From NCBI GenBank assembly GCA_002399345.1, contig DHDL01000016.1, forward strand, positions 34,883 to 73,680: a stretch of DNA of 38,798 nt, in the 5' to 3' direction. Shown here in pieces: positions 16,513 to 24,367 of the stretch (positions within the stretch are counted from its first letter, which is position 1; each line of letters opens with the position of its first letter). A program made the translations under genes and the position numbers. This DNA is from Thermoanaerobacterales bacterium UBA4877. Its GTDB lineage: Bacteria; Bacillota; Thermoanaerobacteria; Thermoanaerobacterales; UBA4877. Under the pieces are notes generated by a model. That model did no database searches. It saw nothing but the letters and a program-made list of their open reading frames with translations, and was not told the origin of the DNA.

Positions 16513-16884
16513 ATGTTTAGGATGGGAAAGCGGCTTTTTGAAAATGTCATCAGTGGTCCAGTTACCCGGCTTAAACCGCGTGAGCCCTTTGAAGGAGAGC
16601 GTGGGCATATAGAGATAGATATTTCTAAGTGCGTGTTTTGTATGAGGTGTGCCCGGGAATGTCCCTGCGGCTGTCTTAAAGTAAACAGAGTGGACGGCAC
16701 ATGGGATATAGACCAGTTTAAATGTATCGCATGCGGGACATGTGCCAGCGTATGTGCGCGGCACGCAGTGCATATGTGCTGCAGCTACAGAAAGCCGGCG
16801 GAGCACAAGAAGGTAAACATGTATAAAGGAAATCCGCCTGGAAAACGTAAGAAAGCAGCGGGTTCTGCGGGGGAAAAGGCATAG
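16513..16884 (+). CDS. echF: Ech hydrogenase ferredoxin-like subunit (NuoI-like)
   Basis: A 123-residue polyferredoxin with two [4Fe-4S] motifs: Cys40, 43, 46, 50 (CVFCMRCARECP) and Cys71, 74, 77, 81 (CIACGTCASVC). It receives electrons from soluble ferredoxin and hands them to EchC. After residue 95 comes a basic Lys/Pro-rich tail, probably unstructured. The ATG is 7 bp after echE. The stop TAG shares its last G with the GTG start of hypA, so the structural and maturation genes are directly coupled. Confidence 0.94.
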   Translation: MFRMGKRLFENVISGPVTRLKPREPFEGERGHIEIDISKCVFCMRCARECPCGCLKVNRVDGTWDIDQFKCIACGTCASVCARHAVHMCCSYRKPAEHKKVNMYKGNPPGKRKKAAGSAGEKA

Positions 16885-17246
16885 TGCACGAACTCTCGGT
16901 AACCCAGTCACTCCTCGATATGTCTGTAAAAGAGGCTGAAAAGGCAGGAGCTGCTGGTATAGATGAGATAAAAATCGTCATAGGCGACCTCACGGGTATA
17001 TCCGAGGAGTGTGTTCAGTTTTATTTTGATATTATAAGCAAGGACACTATAGCTGAAGACGCCGCATTGTCCTTTAAAAGGATACCGGCTGCCTTCCGTT
17101 GCAAAAAATGCGGGCATGTATTTGACAGAAAGAAGCTTATGTTTAACTGCCCTGTGTGCGGTAGCCCGGGTGTGTTGATAGGCAGGGGCAAGGAACTTTA
17201 TATAGAAGGTATAGAGGTGAGATACGATGGAGATAAAACTGGTTAA
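16884..17246 (+). CDS. hypA: Hydrogenase nickel insertion protein HypA
   Basis: A 120-residue nickel metallochaperone that, with HypB, delivers Ni2+ to the hydrogenase large subunit. The N-terminus reads Met-His-Glu (GTG start); His2 is the known nickel ligand, so the start is secure. The zinc site is Cys73, Cys76, Cys89, Cys92 (CKKC and CPVC). It overlaps echF by 1 nt and hypB by 20 nt. Confidence 0.96.
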   Translation: MHELSVTQSLLDMSVKEAEKAGAAGIDEIKIVIGDLTGISEECVQFYFDIISKDTIAEDAALSFKRIPAAFRCKKCGHVFDRKKLMFNCPVCGSPGVLIGRGKELYIEGIEVRYDGDKTG

Positions 17247-17868
17247 AAATATATTAGATGCCAACGATCGTTTGGCTGAGGACAACAGAAAGGTTTTCGA
17301 CGCTGCCGGGTCGACAGTTATAAATATGATAGGTTCACCGGGAAGCGGGAAGACTTCACTCATTATGAGAACTATTGAAAATCTAAAAGACGATTGCCAT
17401 ATCCAGGTCATCGAGGGAGATATAGCATCCTCCATAGATGCACAGGCGATTGCGGAAAAAGGTGTGGATGCCCTACAGATAAACACGGAGGGCGAGTGCC
17501 ATCTGGATGCCAATATGATAAGGCAGGCTGTGAAAGATTTTAAGCTTAAGCCCGGCTTGTTGTTTATAGAAAATGTAGGGAATCTGGTGTGCCCTGCAGA
17601 GTTTGAGATAGGTGAGAATCATAAGGTAACAGTAATCAGCGTGCCGGAGGGTCACGACAAACCGTATAAGTACCCGCTCATATTTTCTAAGTCGGCGGCT
17701 GTCGTCCTTACAAAATCGGATCTCATGCCTTATATTGATTTTGACATGGATAAGTTTAGGTCCGGAATAATGTCCTTAAACTCAGACTGTAAGATTTTTG
17801 CTGTAAGCTCGAAGACAGGTGAGGGTCTGGATGGTTGGATAGACTGGCTTAAAGGAATTAGGGGGTAA
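17227..17868 (+). CDS. hypB: Hydrogenase nickel incorporation GTPase HypB
   Basis: A 213-residue SIMIBI GTPase. The P-loop is GSPGSGKTS (36-44). The metal-binding dimer-interface residues are Cys91-His92 (ECHLDA) and Cys122 (NLVCPAE), and TKSD gives guanine specificity. There is no N-terminal His-rich or CxxCGC nickel-binding extension, so it is a minimal HypB without a nickel store. The ATG lies inside the hypA 3' end (20-bp overlap), implying translational coupling. Confidence 0.96.
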   Translation: MEIKLVKNILDANDRLAEDNRKVFDAAGSTVINMIGSPGSGKTSLIMRTIENLKDDCHIQVIEGDIASSIDAQAIAEKGVDALQINTEGECHLDANMIRQAVKDFKLKPGLLFIENVGNLVCPAEFEIGENHKVTVISVPEGHDKPYKYPLIFSKSAAVVLTKSDLMPYIDFDMDKFRSGIMSLNSDCKIFAVSSKTGEGLDGWIDWLKGIRG

Positions 17869-17872
17869 TAAT

Positions 17873-18088
17873 ATGTGCCTTGCGATACCGGCAAGGGTGG
17901 AAAAGCTAAAGGGGCGTGATGCCCTTGTGGATTTCAGAGGAGTGAAAAAGACTGTATCCGTGGCTATGCTTCCCTGTAAAGTGGGAGATTATGTTATCGT
18001 ACATGCAGGCTATGCCATAAGTAAGATGGACAAAAAGGATGCATTGGAAGACCTTGAGCTGTGGAGAGAGGTCATGGATCTCTCATGA
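17873..18088 (+). CDS. hypC: Hydrogenase assembly chaperone HypC
   Basis: A 71-residue OB-fold protein beginning MCLAIPARV. Cys2 is the invariant residue that carries the Fe(CN)2CO precursor with HypD and contacts the immature large subunit. It starts 4 bp after hypB, and its TGA overlaps the hypD ATG (ATGA). Confidence 0.95.
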   Translation: MCLAIPARVEKLKGRDALVDFRGVKKTVSVAMLPCKVGDYVIVHAGYAISKMDKKDALEDLELWREVMDLS

Positions 18089-19164
18089 ACGGCAAAAGTA
18101 AACAAAATGTAGCTAAGCTGCGGAAAGCCATTGAAAATATAAACCCGGGATATGCAATAAACCTTATGGAAGTTTGCGGTACCCATACCATGACCATTGC
18201 CAGGAGCGGAATAAGGGATATGCTGCCCCAAAACGTCAGGCTTTTATCCGGACCGGGCTGTCCGGTGTGCGTTACCTCAGCCGGGGACATAGATAAAGCA
18301 ATAGAATACTCTAAGATACCCGGAGCCGTGCTTGCTACCTTCGGCGATATGATCAGGGTGCCGGGCAGCAGGTACAGTCTTTCCCAAGCGCGAGCGCGAG
18401 GGAGTGACGTCAGGGTGGTTTATTCTGTCTATGAGGCATTAAAGATAGCAGAGTCCAATCCAGACCGCAGCGTGATATTTGAGAGCATTGGTTTCGAGAC
18501 CACAGCTCCTTCTGTTGCCGATGCAATAATAAGAGCGAAGGAAAACGGCATTGATAATTTCTATGTCCTCTGCCTGAACAAGACAGTGCCCCGGGTTTTG
18601 CGGGTTCTTTCATCCTCCGATGAGGTAAGGATAAATGGGTTTATACTTCCCGGACATGTCAGCGCAATAATAGGAGTACGGCCGTACAGGTTTCTGGCTT
18701 CGGAGTATGGTATAAACGGCATAATATCAGGTTTTGATACGGAAGATGTACTTCTTACTATTGCCGGCTTGCTAAAGCATATAAGGGATGGTGAGGCAGT
18801 TATAGAGAATCAATATTCCAGGGTGGTACGGGAGGATGGAAATACGGCCGCTTTGTCACTTTTGTATGGGGTGTTTGAGCCTTGTGATACGGCTTGGAGG
18901 GGTATCGGTACCATTCCTGGATCCGGACTTAAGATTAAAGATGAGTACGGAAGCTATGATGCCGAAAAACGGTTTGGCATAAGTGTGACCGATACGCATG
19001 AGCCACGTGGATGCCGCTGCGGTGATGTACTTAGAGGTATTATAGATCCGCAGGATTGTCCGCTATTTGGGAAGTCATGTACTCCCGACCGGCCGGTAGG
19101 GCCATGCATGGTATCATCGGAAGGCAGTTGCGGTATATGGTACAGGGAGAGAAAAGCTCTATGA
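18085..19164 (+). CDS. hypD: Hydrogenase Fe(CN)2CO assembly protein HypD
   Basis: A 359-residue [4Fe-4S] protein, the scaffold on which the Fe(CN)2CO group is built. Motifs are EVCGTHTMTIARSGI, GPGCPVCVT, FETTAPS, LPGHVSAIIG and the C-terminal cysteine-rich block with GCRCGDVLRG, DCPLFGKSC, GPCMVSSEGSC. The start is ATG 18085, overlapping the hypC stop; a longer reading beginning within hypC is not supported. The last 4 bp overlap the hypF start. Confidence 0.96.
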   Translation: MNGKSKQNVAKLRKAIENINPGYAINLMEVCGTHTMTIARSGIRDMLPQNVRLLSGPGCPVCVTSAGDIDKAIEYSKIPGAVLATFGDMIRVPGSRYSLSQARARGSDVRVVYSVYEALKIAESNPDRSVIFESIGFETTAPSVADAIIRAKENGIDNFYVLCLNKTVPRVLRVLSSSDEVRINGFILPGHVSAIIGVRPYRFLASEYGINGIISGFDTEDVLLTIAGLLKHIRDGEAVIENQYSRVVREDGNTAALSLLYGVFEPCDTAWRGIGTIPGSGLKIKDEYGSYDAEKRFGISVTDTHEPRGCRCGDVLRGIIDPQDCPLFGKSCTPDRPVGPCMVSSEGSCGIWYRERKAL

Positions 19165-21407
19165 GAAGATATATAAAGATACACGGTATTGTTCAAGGGG
19201 TGGGTTTCCGCCCTTTTGTTTATAATGCGGCTTCAAGGTATAATATAAAGGGATATGTAATAAACACTGCCAATGGAGTGTTTATAGATGCGGAGTCGGA
19301 CAAGCAGTCGATAAACGGTTTTATAAGCGAGATTAAGAATAACCCGCCCGAGCTTTCAGATATATCCAAGATAGAAATAGAGAAGAGGCCAGGCCTGGGC
19401 TATAAGGATTTTGAGATACGCATGAGCAGGGACGAGGGTGGTTTTATACCGGTGTCGCCGGATATGGCCACATGCGACGACTGCCTGAAGGAGCTTTTCG
19501 ATGAAAAGGACAGGCGGTACAGGTACCCTTTTATCAATTGTACCAACTGTGGTCCCAGGTATACCATCATAAAGGACATACCCTATGACCGGCCGCTCAC
19601 CACGATGGGCAAGTTTAAGATGTGCGATAGCTGTGAGCGGGAGTATAAAGACCCCTCCAACAGGAGATTTCATGCCCAGCCCGATGCCTGTGCCGACTGC
19701 GGACCGCAGCTTATTTGGGAAGGTGCAGGGATGCTGCAGGGCGAGCAGGCACTGCAGAAGTGTGAGGATTATATCAGGCGTGGAAAGATTGTAGCCATCA
19801 AGGGCCTTGGTGGGTTCCACCTAGCCTGTGATGCGAGGAATGAGCAGGCTGTGCTTGCTTTAAGGGAGCGTAAGAGAAGATATGGCAAACCCTTTGCCAT
19901 CATGGTTAAAGATGCTGATGCCGCGGGCACTCTATCTGAAATAGACAGTGGAGAACGGGCACTTTTAAAATCGCGGCGTAGGCCGATTGTACTTCTCAAA
20001 GAAAAGCCGGGAGTGTTGGCCCACTCTGTATGCCCCGGCCTGGATAGTGTGGGGATTATGCTCCCATATACACCCCTTCATCACCTTCTTTTAAGGGATC
20101 TGGATATACCACTGGTGATGACCAGCGGTAATGTTTCCGATGAACCCATTGCCAGTGATAACGAGGAAGCGGCGGAGCGGCTAAAAGGAATCGCTGATGG
20201 CTTTTTAATGCATAACAGGGATATATATGCACGCATTGATGATTCGGTCTTTATGTATGAAGGCGGCGCAGTCCCTGTACGGAGGGCACGGGGCTATGCC
20301 CCCATGCCCATCATAGCCGATAATTTCGCAGACTGCAGGCAGATATTGGCTGTAGGCGCTCAGGATAAGGTGACCGCATGCTTTTTAAAGGCAGGATATT
20401 TTTTTCTTACGCAGCATATAGGTGACCTGGATAACGCCATGGCCTATAAATATTTTAAGGATGTTATAGCAAGGTATGAGAAACTGTTTCGCATAGCGCC
20501 GGAAGTGGTGGCCTATGACATGCACCCCGGCTACATAACAACCGATTATGCGGGCAGCATTGAAGGCAAGCTTCATGTGGCGGTGCAGCATCATCATGCC
20601 CATATCGCATCATGTATGGCGGAAAACGGGATAGAGGACAAGGTGATAGGCATTGCCTATGATGGTACGGGATATGGTGATGACGGCAGGATATGGGGAG
20701 CTGAGTTTTTATTGGCGGATCTTGAGGGCTATGAAAGGCTTGCACATTTAAGGTATGTACCCATGGCCGGCGGTTCGCTTGCCATCAAAAAGATTTATAG
20801 GATTGCGCTGTCTTATATGTTTACCTCGGGGGATATTTATAATGAATTTATAGATAAAATAAATTCTAAAGAGTATAAGGCCATAAAGTGGCAATGGGAC
20901 AGGCGGATAAACTGCCCGGAGGTATCCAGCATGGGCAGGCTTTTTGATGCCGTATCCGCGCTGACAGGGCTTAGAGAGGAGGCTGGCTATGAAGGCCAGG
21001 CCGCCTCCGAGCTGGAGGCGATAGCCACGCCGGGGTCTACTCATGAAAGCTATGATTTTGTTATATATGACGAGGAAGGCATGGATATCATTGACCCGTC
21101 TCCCATATTAAAAGAGGCTGTACTGGATGTGAAAAACGGAATGGAGCTATGTATTGTATCCACTAAGTTTCATAATACGGTGATTAAATTCACTCTTGCC
21201 GAGACTGATGCGATAAGAAAGAAAACAGGTATAAACAAGGTCGCTTTAAGCGGCGGCGTGTTTCAAAACAGGTTTTTATTGAGAGGGATAAGACTTGGGC
21301 TGGAATCCCAAGGATTTGAGGTCTATACACATCACAAGGTACCGCCAAACGACGGGGGGTTATCCTTCGGCCAGGCCGCTATAGCTGCATTAAAGACGAG
21401 AAGGTAG
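19161..21407 (+). CDS. hypF: Carbamoyltransferase HypF
   Basis: A 748-residue enzyme that turns carbamoyl phosphate into the thiocarbamate on HypE, the source of the cyanide ligands. Domains in order: acylphosphatase (1-90, Arg17 in GVGFRP and Asn35); double zinc finger (Cys105/108, 127/130, 155/158, 177/180); YrdC-like domain (about 195-380); and Kae1-like carbamoyltransferase (about 390-748) with HHHAHIASCMAENG and the late SGGVFQN. Length is normal. The ATG overlaps the hypD stop by ATGA. hypE follows after 9 bp. Confidence 0.96.
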   Translation: MRRYIKIHGIVQGVGFRPFVYNAASRYNIKGYVINTANGVFIDAESDKQSINGFISEIKNNPPELSDISKIEIEKRPGLGYKDFEIRMSRDEGGFIPVSPDMATCDDCLKELFDEKDRRYRYPFINCTNCGPRYTIIKDIPYDRPLTTMGKFKMCDSCEREYKDPSNRRFHAQPDACADCGPQLIWEGAGMLQGEQALQKCEDYIRRGKIVAIKGLGGFHLACDARNEQAVLALRERKRRYGKPFAIMVKDADAAGTLSEIDSGERALLKSRRRPIVLLKEKPGVLAHSVCPGLDSVGIMLPYTPLHHLLLRDLDIPLVMTSGNVSDEPIASDNEEAAERLKGIADGFLMHNRDIYARIDDSVFMYEGGAVPVRRARGYAPMPIIADNFADCRQILAVGAQDKVTACFLKAGYFFLTQHIGDLDNAMAYKYFKDVIARYEKLFRIAPEVVAYDMHPGYITTDYAGSIEGKLHVAVQHHHAHIASCMAENGIEDKVIGIAYDGTGYGDDGRIWGAEFLLADLEGYERLAHLRYVPMAGGSLAIKKIYRIALSYMFTSGDIYNEFIDKINSKEYKAIKWQWDRRINCPEVSSMGRLFDAVSALTGLREEAGYEGQAASELEAIATPGSTHESYDFVIYDEEGMDIIDPSPILKEAVLDVKNGMELCIVSTKFHNTVIKFTLAETDAIRKKTGINKVALSGGVFQNRFLLRGIRLGLESQGFEVYTHHKVPPNDGGLSFGQAAIAALKTRR

Positions 21408-21416
21408 GTGGAAATC

Positions 21417-22409
21417 ATGGGTGTTGTTGAATTAAAACACGGTGGAGGCGGCAGGGCCACCTCCCAGCTTATAGATATATTTGCAAAGTATTTTGATAAC
21501 GATATACTGAGCGGAATGGAGGATTCTGCACTGCTGCATATGGAAGGTGATATGGCATTTACAACGGATTCCTTTGTTATAGAGCCCTATTATTTCCCGG
21601 GAGGTGACATCGGCAGGCTTTCAGTGTGCGGGACTGTAAATGACCTTGTTTGCCGCGGGGCCCGTCCGCTCTATCTTTCCTCTGCCCTTGTTATAGAGGA
21701 GGGCTTTGATATCGCAGACCTTGAAAGAATTGCGCAGTCGATGGCGAAGGCAGCCGGACAGGCGGGCGCGCATATAGTCACCGGTGATACCAAGGTGGTC
21801 GGTAAAGGACACGCGGATGGTGTATATATTAACACGGCTGGCATTGGGAAAATTGTGATACCCGGCATATCCGCGCACAATGCCGTACCAGGAGACAAGG
21901 TTATGGTAACCGGCAGCATAGGAGACCACAGCATAGCGACGCTTTCCGCCCGGGAGGGAATGGACTTCACAGCTGACGTTGAAAGCGACTGTGCTCCTTT
22001 AAGCTGTTTTATAGATGACCTTATGCCTTTTACAGGAAAGGTGCACACAATAAGGGATGCAACCAGGGGCGGTCTGGCCGCTGTTCTAAACGAGATAGCA
22101 CGTGCAAGCGGTGTAAGCATAAAGATATATGAAGATAAAATACCTGTAAAGCAGGAGGTTAAGAGTATATGCGACGTCTTGGGTTTTGATATACTAACCC
22201 TTGCCAACGAGGGTAAACTGGTCATCTTTGCTCCTGCTGACAGTGCGGATGATATACTCTCTGCTATAAGAGAGGAACCCCTTGGCTGTGATGCCGCAAT
22301 AATAGGCGAGGTTGCTGAAGGCCAGGCCATTGTAACGATGGAAACAACATATGCAACAGACAGGATCATAGACCTTCCCTACGGGGAACTCCTGCCGAGA
22401 ATCTGTTAA
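21417..22409 (+). CDS. hypE: Hydrogenase expression/formation protein HypE
   Basis: A 330-residue PurM-like ATPase that dehydrates the thiocarbamate on its C-terminal Cys to thiocyanate. It opens with VELKHGGGGRATSQLI and ends with PRIC, whose final Cys is the modified residue, so the C-terminus is intact. ATG 21417 is preferred to GTG 21408 because AGGTGG stands before it. It is the last gene of the ech-hyp operon; a 7-bp tandem repeat and a terminator follow. Confidence 0.96.
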   Translation: MGVVELKHGGGGRATSQLIDIFAKYFDNDILSGMEDSALLHMEGDMAFTTDSFVIEPYYFPGGDIGRLSVCGTVNDLVCRGARPLYLSSALVIEEGFDIADLERIAQSMAKAAGQAGAHIVTGDTKVVGKGHADGVYINTAGIGKIVIPGISAHNAVPGDKVMVTGSIGDHSIATLSAREGMDFTADVESDCAPLSCFIDDLMPFTGKVHTIRDATRGGLAAVLNEIARASGVSIKIYEDKIPVKQEVKSICDVLGFDILTLANEGKLVIFAPADSADDILSAIREEPLGCDAAIIGEVAEGQAIVTMETTYATDRIIDLPYGELLPRIC

Positions 22410-22412
22410 TAG

Positions 22413-22447
22413 ATTATAGATTATAGATTATAGATGATAGATTATAG
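22413..22447. repeat. Heptanucleotide tandem repeat, five copies of ATTATAG
   Basis: Five head-to-tail copies of ATTATAG directly after the hypE stop; the fourth copy is ATGATAG. It lies between the stop codon and the terminator. It is probably a slippage-prone spacer with no coding role. Confidence 0.85.
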
Positions 22448-22453
22448 AGGTTA

Positions 22454-22481
22454 GATGCTTCCGGTTTCGGAAGCATCTTTT
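22454..22481 (+). terminator. Intrinsic terminator of the ech-hyp operon
   Basis: GATGCTTCCG and CGGAAGCATC form a perfect 10-bp stem with a GTTT loop, followed by TTTTG. Confidence 0.9.
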
Positions 22482-22546
22482 GTTTATTGGATAAATACAA
22501 ATAGAAAGGAGTAAGGAAATAAAAACATGATTTGGCGGTGACTTGA

Positions 22547-23596
22547 TTGAAGAAGGAGTTATCCACGTTCAGTATAGCTGCAACATACATAGGCACGGTG
22601 GTTGGAGCGGGTTTCGCATCCGGCCAGGAGGTTATGCAGTACTTTGGATACCATGGCGTGAGAGGTTTCCGCGGTCTTATTGTTGCCACGTTGATTTTTA
22701 TAGTTTTCGGCTATATGATGATGGCCCTAGGTCAAAAGCTCTCCTCAGATTCTCATTATGAGGTTGTGATGTATGCGGCCGGCCCGTATTTCGGAAGGAT
22801 CGCAGACTGGATCATAACCATATTTTTGTTTGTTTCTCTGACAGCAATGTTTGCCGGGACAGGTGCCATATTTGAACAGCAATTCGGCCTGCCGGCCATT
22901 TATGGCAATGTTTTCATGGCCATTATAACCCTGGTTACGGTGCTCACCGGCATATCGGGTATAATTAATGCTATAAGCGCCATAGCGCCCATACTTATGC
23001 TGGGGGTGTTTACCATAGGCGGCATCACATTCCTTACTCATCCTGCAAGTTTATTGACACGCAGCATAGAAGGAGGCATGCAGCCTATTATATCCAACCC
23101 CTGGTTTTCTGGATTTATTTATGCTTCATATAACCTTGTTACGGCGGTCGCCATTTTAGGCCCGCTGGGAAAAGAAGTAAACGGGAGAAGAAAGCTTAAG
23201 AGCGGCGCTTTTTGGGGTGGCGCGGGGCTGGGTGTAGCCGCCATGATAATACAGATGACGCTGCTAATGAATATGCCGGAGGCTGCGGGCTATGAGGTAC
23301 CCCTGCTCTATGTGGCAGGAAGTATATCACCCGTCTTCACCATCATATACAGTGCAATCCTTGTAGGAGAGGTATATTCTACAGCCATTGGCGATTTATA
23401 TGGTTTTGCCGCTAGGTTTGCCGATACAAAAAGCCGCACATACAAAATCTATCTCTTTGTGAGTACCATCGCCGCTGTCATATGCAGCCGGCTGGGTTTT
23501 GCCAACATGGTGAGGTATCTGTATTCGGCGGAGGGTATTGCGGGAATTATATTATTGATAGGGATGAGCGTTACAGCTCTTTCCGGCAGGCTTTAA
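22547..23596 (+). CDS. YkvI-like membrane protein (APC-superfamily transporter fold)
   Basis: A 349-residue membrane protein with about ten hydrophobic segments, resembling Bacillus YkvI (COG3949), a group of unknown function with an LeuT/APC-like fold. The opening SIAATYIGTVVGAGFASGQE has the unwound GxGxxSG-type helix-1 segment typical of amino-acid transporters. The reading starts at TTG 22547, and its ribosome site is weak (GGTGA). A better site (AAGGAG, 22506-22511) lies before an ATG at 22527 whose frame closes after four codons, so the true start is uncertain. Its stop shares the TTAA at 23593-23596 with the convergent gene. Substrate unknown. Confidence 0.8.
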   Translation: MKKELSTFSIAATYIGTVVGAGFASGQEVMQYFGYHGVRGFRGLIVATLIFIVFGYMMMALGQKLSSDSHYEVVMYAAGPYFGRIADWIITIFLFVSLTAMFAGTGAIFEQQFGLPAIYGNVFMAIITLVTVLTGISGIINAISAIAPILMLGVFTIGGITFLTHPASLLTRSIEGGMQPIISNPWFSGFIYASYNLVTAVAILGPLGKEVNGRRKLKSGAFWGGAGLGVAAMIIQMTLLMNMPEAAGYEVPLLYVAGSISPVFTIIYSAILVGEVYSTAIGDLYGFAARFADTKSRTYKIYLFVSTIAAVICSRLGFANMVRYLYSAEGIAGIILLIGMSVTALSGRL

Positions 23597-24366
23597 GCTT
23601 TTTGAGAAGTGCGCTCATATGCTATAATCGCTGCACCTATGGCTCCCATATATTGAGAGTCTTTAAGCGGTGTAATGTCGGTGTGCAGTAGTTTCTCCAA
23701 TTCTCCACGCAACGAGGAGGAGAAACCCAGGCCGCCGGAAAGGCCGACCTTTCGTCTTATACCAACCCTTGTTATCATAGGGTTGATTTTTTCGGCCACG
23801 GATAAAAAAAGTCCTGCCGCTATGTCCTCCCGGGAGGTGCCCTTGGATATCAGGTTTACTACCTCCGATTCTGCGAATACTGTACATGTGCTGGAGAAGT
23901 GTACGGCCTGGCCGCCTTGTGCTAACCTGTCCAGGTCGTTTGCTTCACAATCCAGTATCCCGGCCATCACCTCGATAAATCTGCCCGTACCTGCCGCACA
24001 CCTGTCATTCATTACAAAATCCTTCACGTTTCCCGCTTCATCTATTGATATTACCTTGCTGTCCTGGCCGCCTATATCGATAACGGTGCGTACTCTGCCA
24101 TCCATAAAATTAGCGCCCCGGGCATGGCAAGTAATCTCCGTTACAGCTTTATCAAAACCTCCCAGGTTTCGGCCGTATCCGGTGGCAACTATGGGTCCCG
24201 AATCACAGTCTTTAATGTTAAGCTTTTTCATTAATAGGTTCATACATTTAGCTGAAGTCTCCTTGGGATTCCAGCCGGACTTTATGCATTTAAGGCCCCG
24301 CACCTGCCCGTCAAATGCCGCTGCCTTGGTATATGAGGAGCCTATATCTATGCCTATTCCTAACAT
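23593..24366 (-). CDS. DCCP reductase / acyl-CoA dehydratase activator ATPase (HgdC/BadF family)
   Basis: A 257-residue ASKHA-fold ATPase of the 2-hydroxyacyl-CoA dehydratase activator family. The phosphate loops are GIDIGSSYTKAA (5-16) and DIGGQDSK (97-104). Cys123 in DRCAAGTG and Cys161 in STCTVFAESE bridge one [4Fe-4S] cluster between two subunits. The protein uses ATP to push single electrons at very low potential into its partner. It starts 1 bp after the stop of the DCCP-like gene, in the same operon. Length and the 38-residue Cys spacing match the family. Confidence 0.93.
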   Translation of the reverse strand: MLGIGIDIGSSYTKAAAFDGQVRGLKCIKSGWNPKETSAKCMNLLMKKLNIKDCDSGPIVATGYGRNLGGFDKAVTEITCHARGANFMDGRVRTVIDIGGQDSKVISIDEAGNVKDFVMNDRCAAGTGRFIEVMAGILDCEANDLDRLAQGGQAVHFSSTCTVFAESEVVNLISKGTSREDIAAGLFLSVAEKINPMITRVGIRRKVGLSGGLGFSSSLRGELEKLLHTDITPLKDSQYMGAIGAAIIAYERTSQKA

Positions 24367-24367
24367 A

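Noticed and set aside
16908..17513. Minus-strand open frame of 201 codons opposite hypA/hypB
   Set aside because: Both plus-strand genes are certain and tightly coupled.
21671..22369. Minus-strand open frame of 232 codons opposite hypE
   Set aside because: HypE is complete and certain; the opposite frame is a by-product of its codon use.
22409..22450. ATTATAG repeats as a CRISPR array
   Set aside because: The units are 7 bp, contiguous and without spacers.
22527..22541. Four-codon upstream open frame, or a frameshifted start, before the YkvI-like gene
   Set aside because: It could be a real leader or a start-site error, but nothing in the sequence decides, so it is only noted under the gene.
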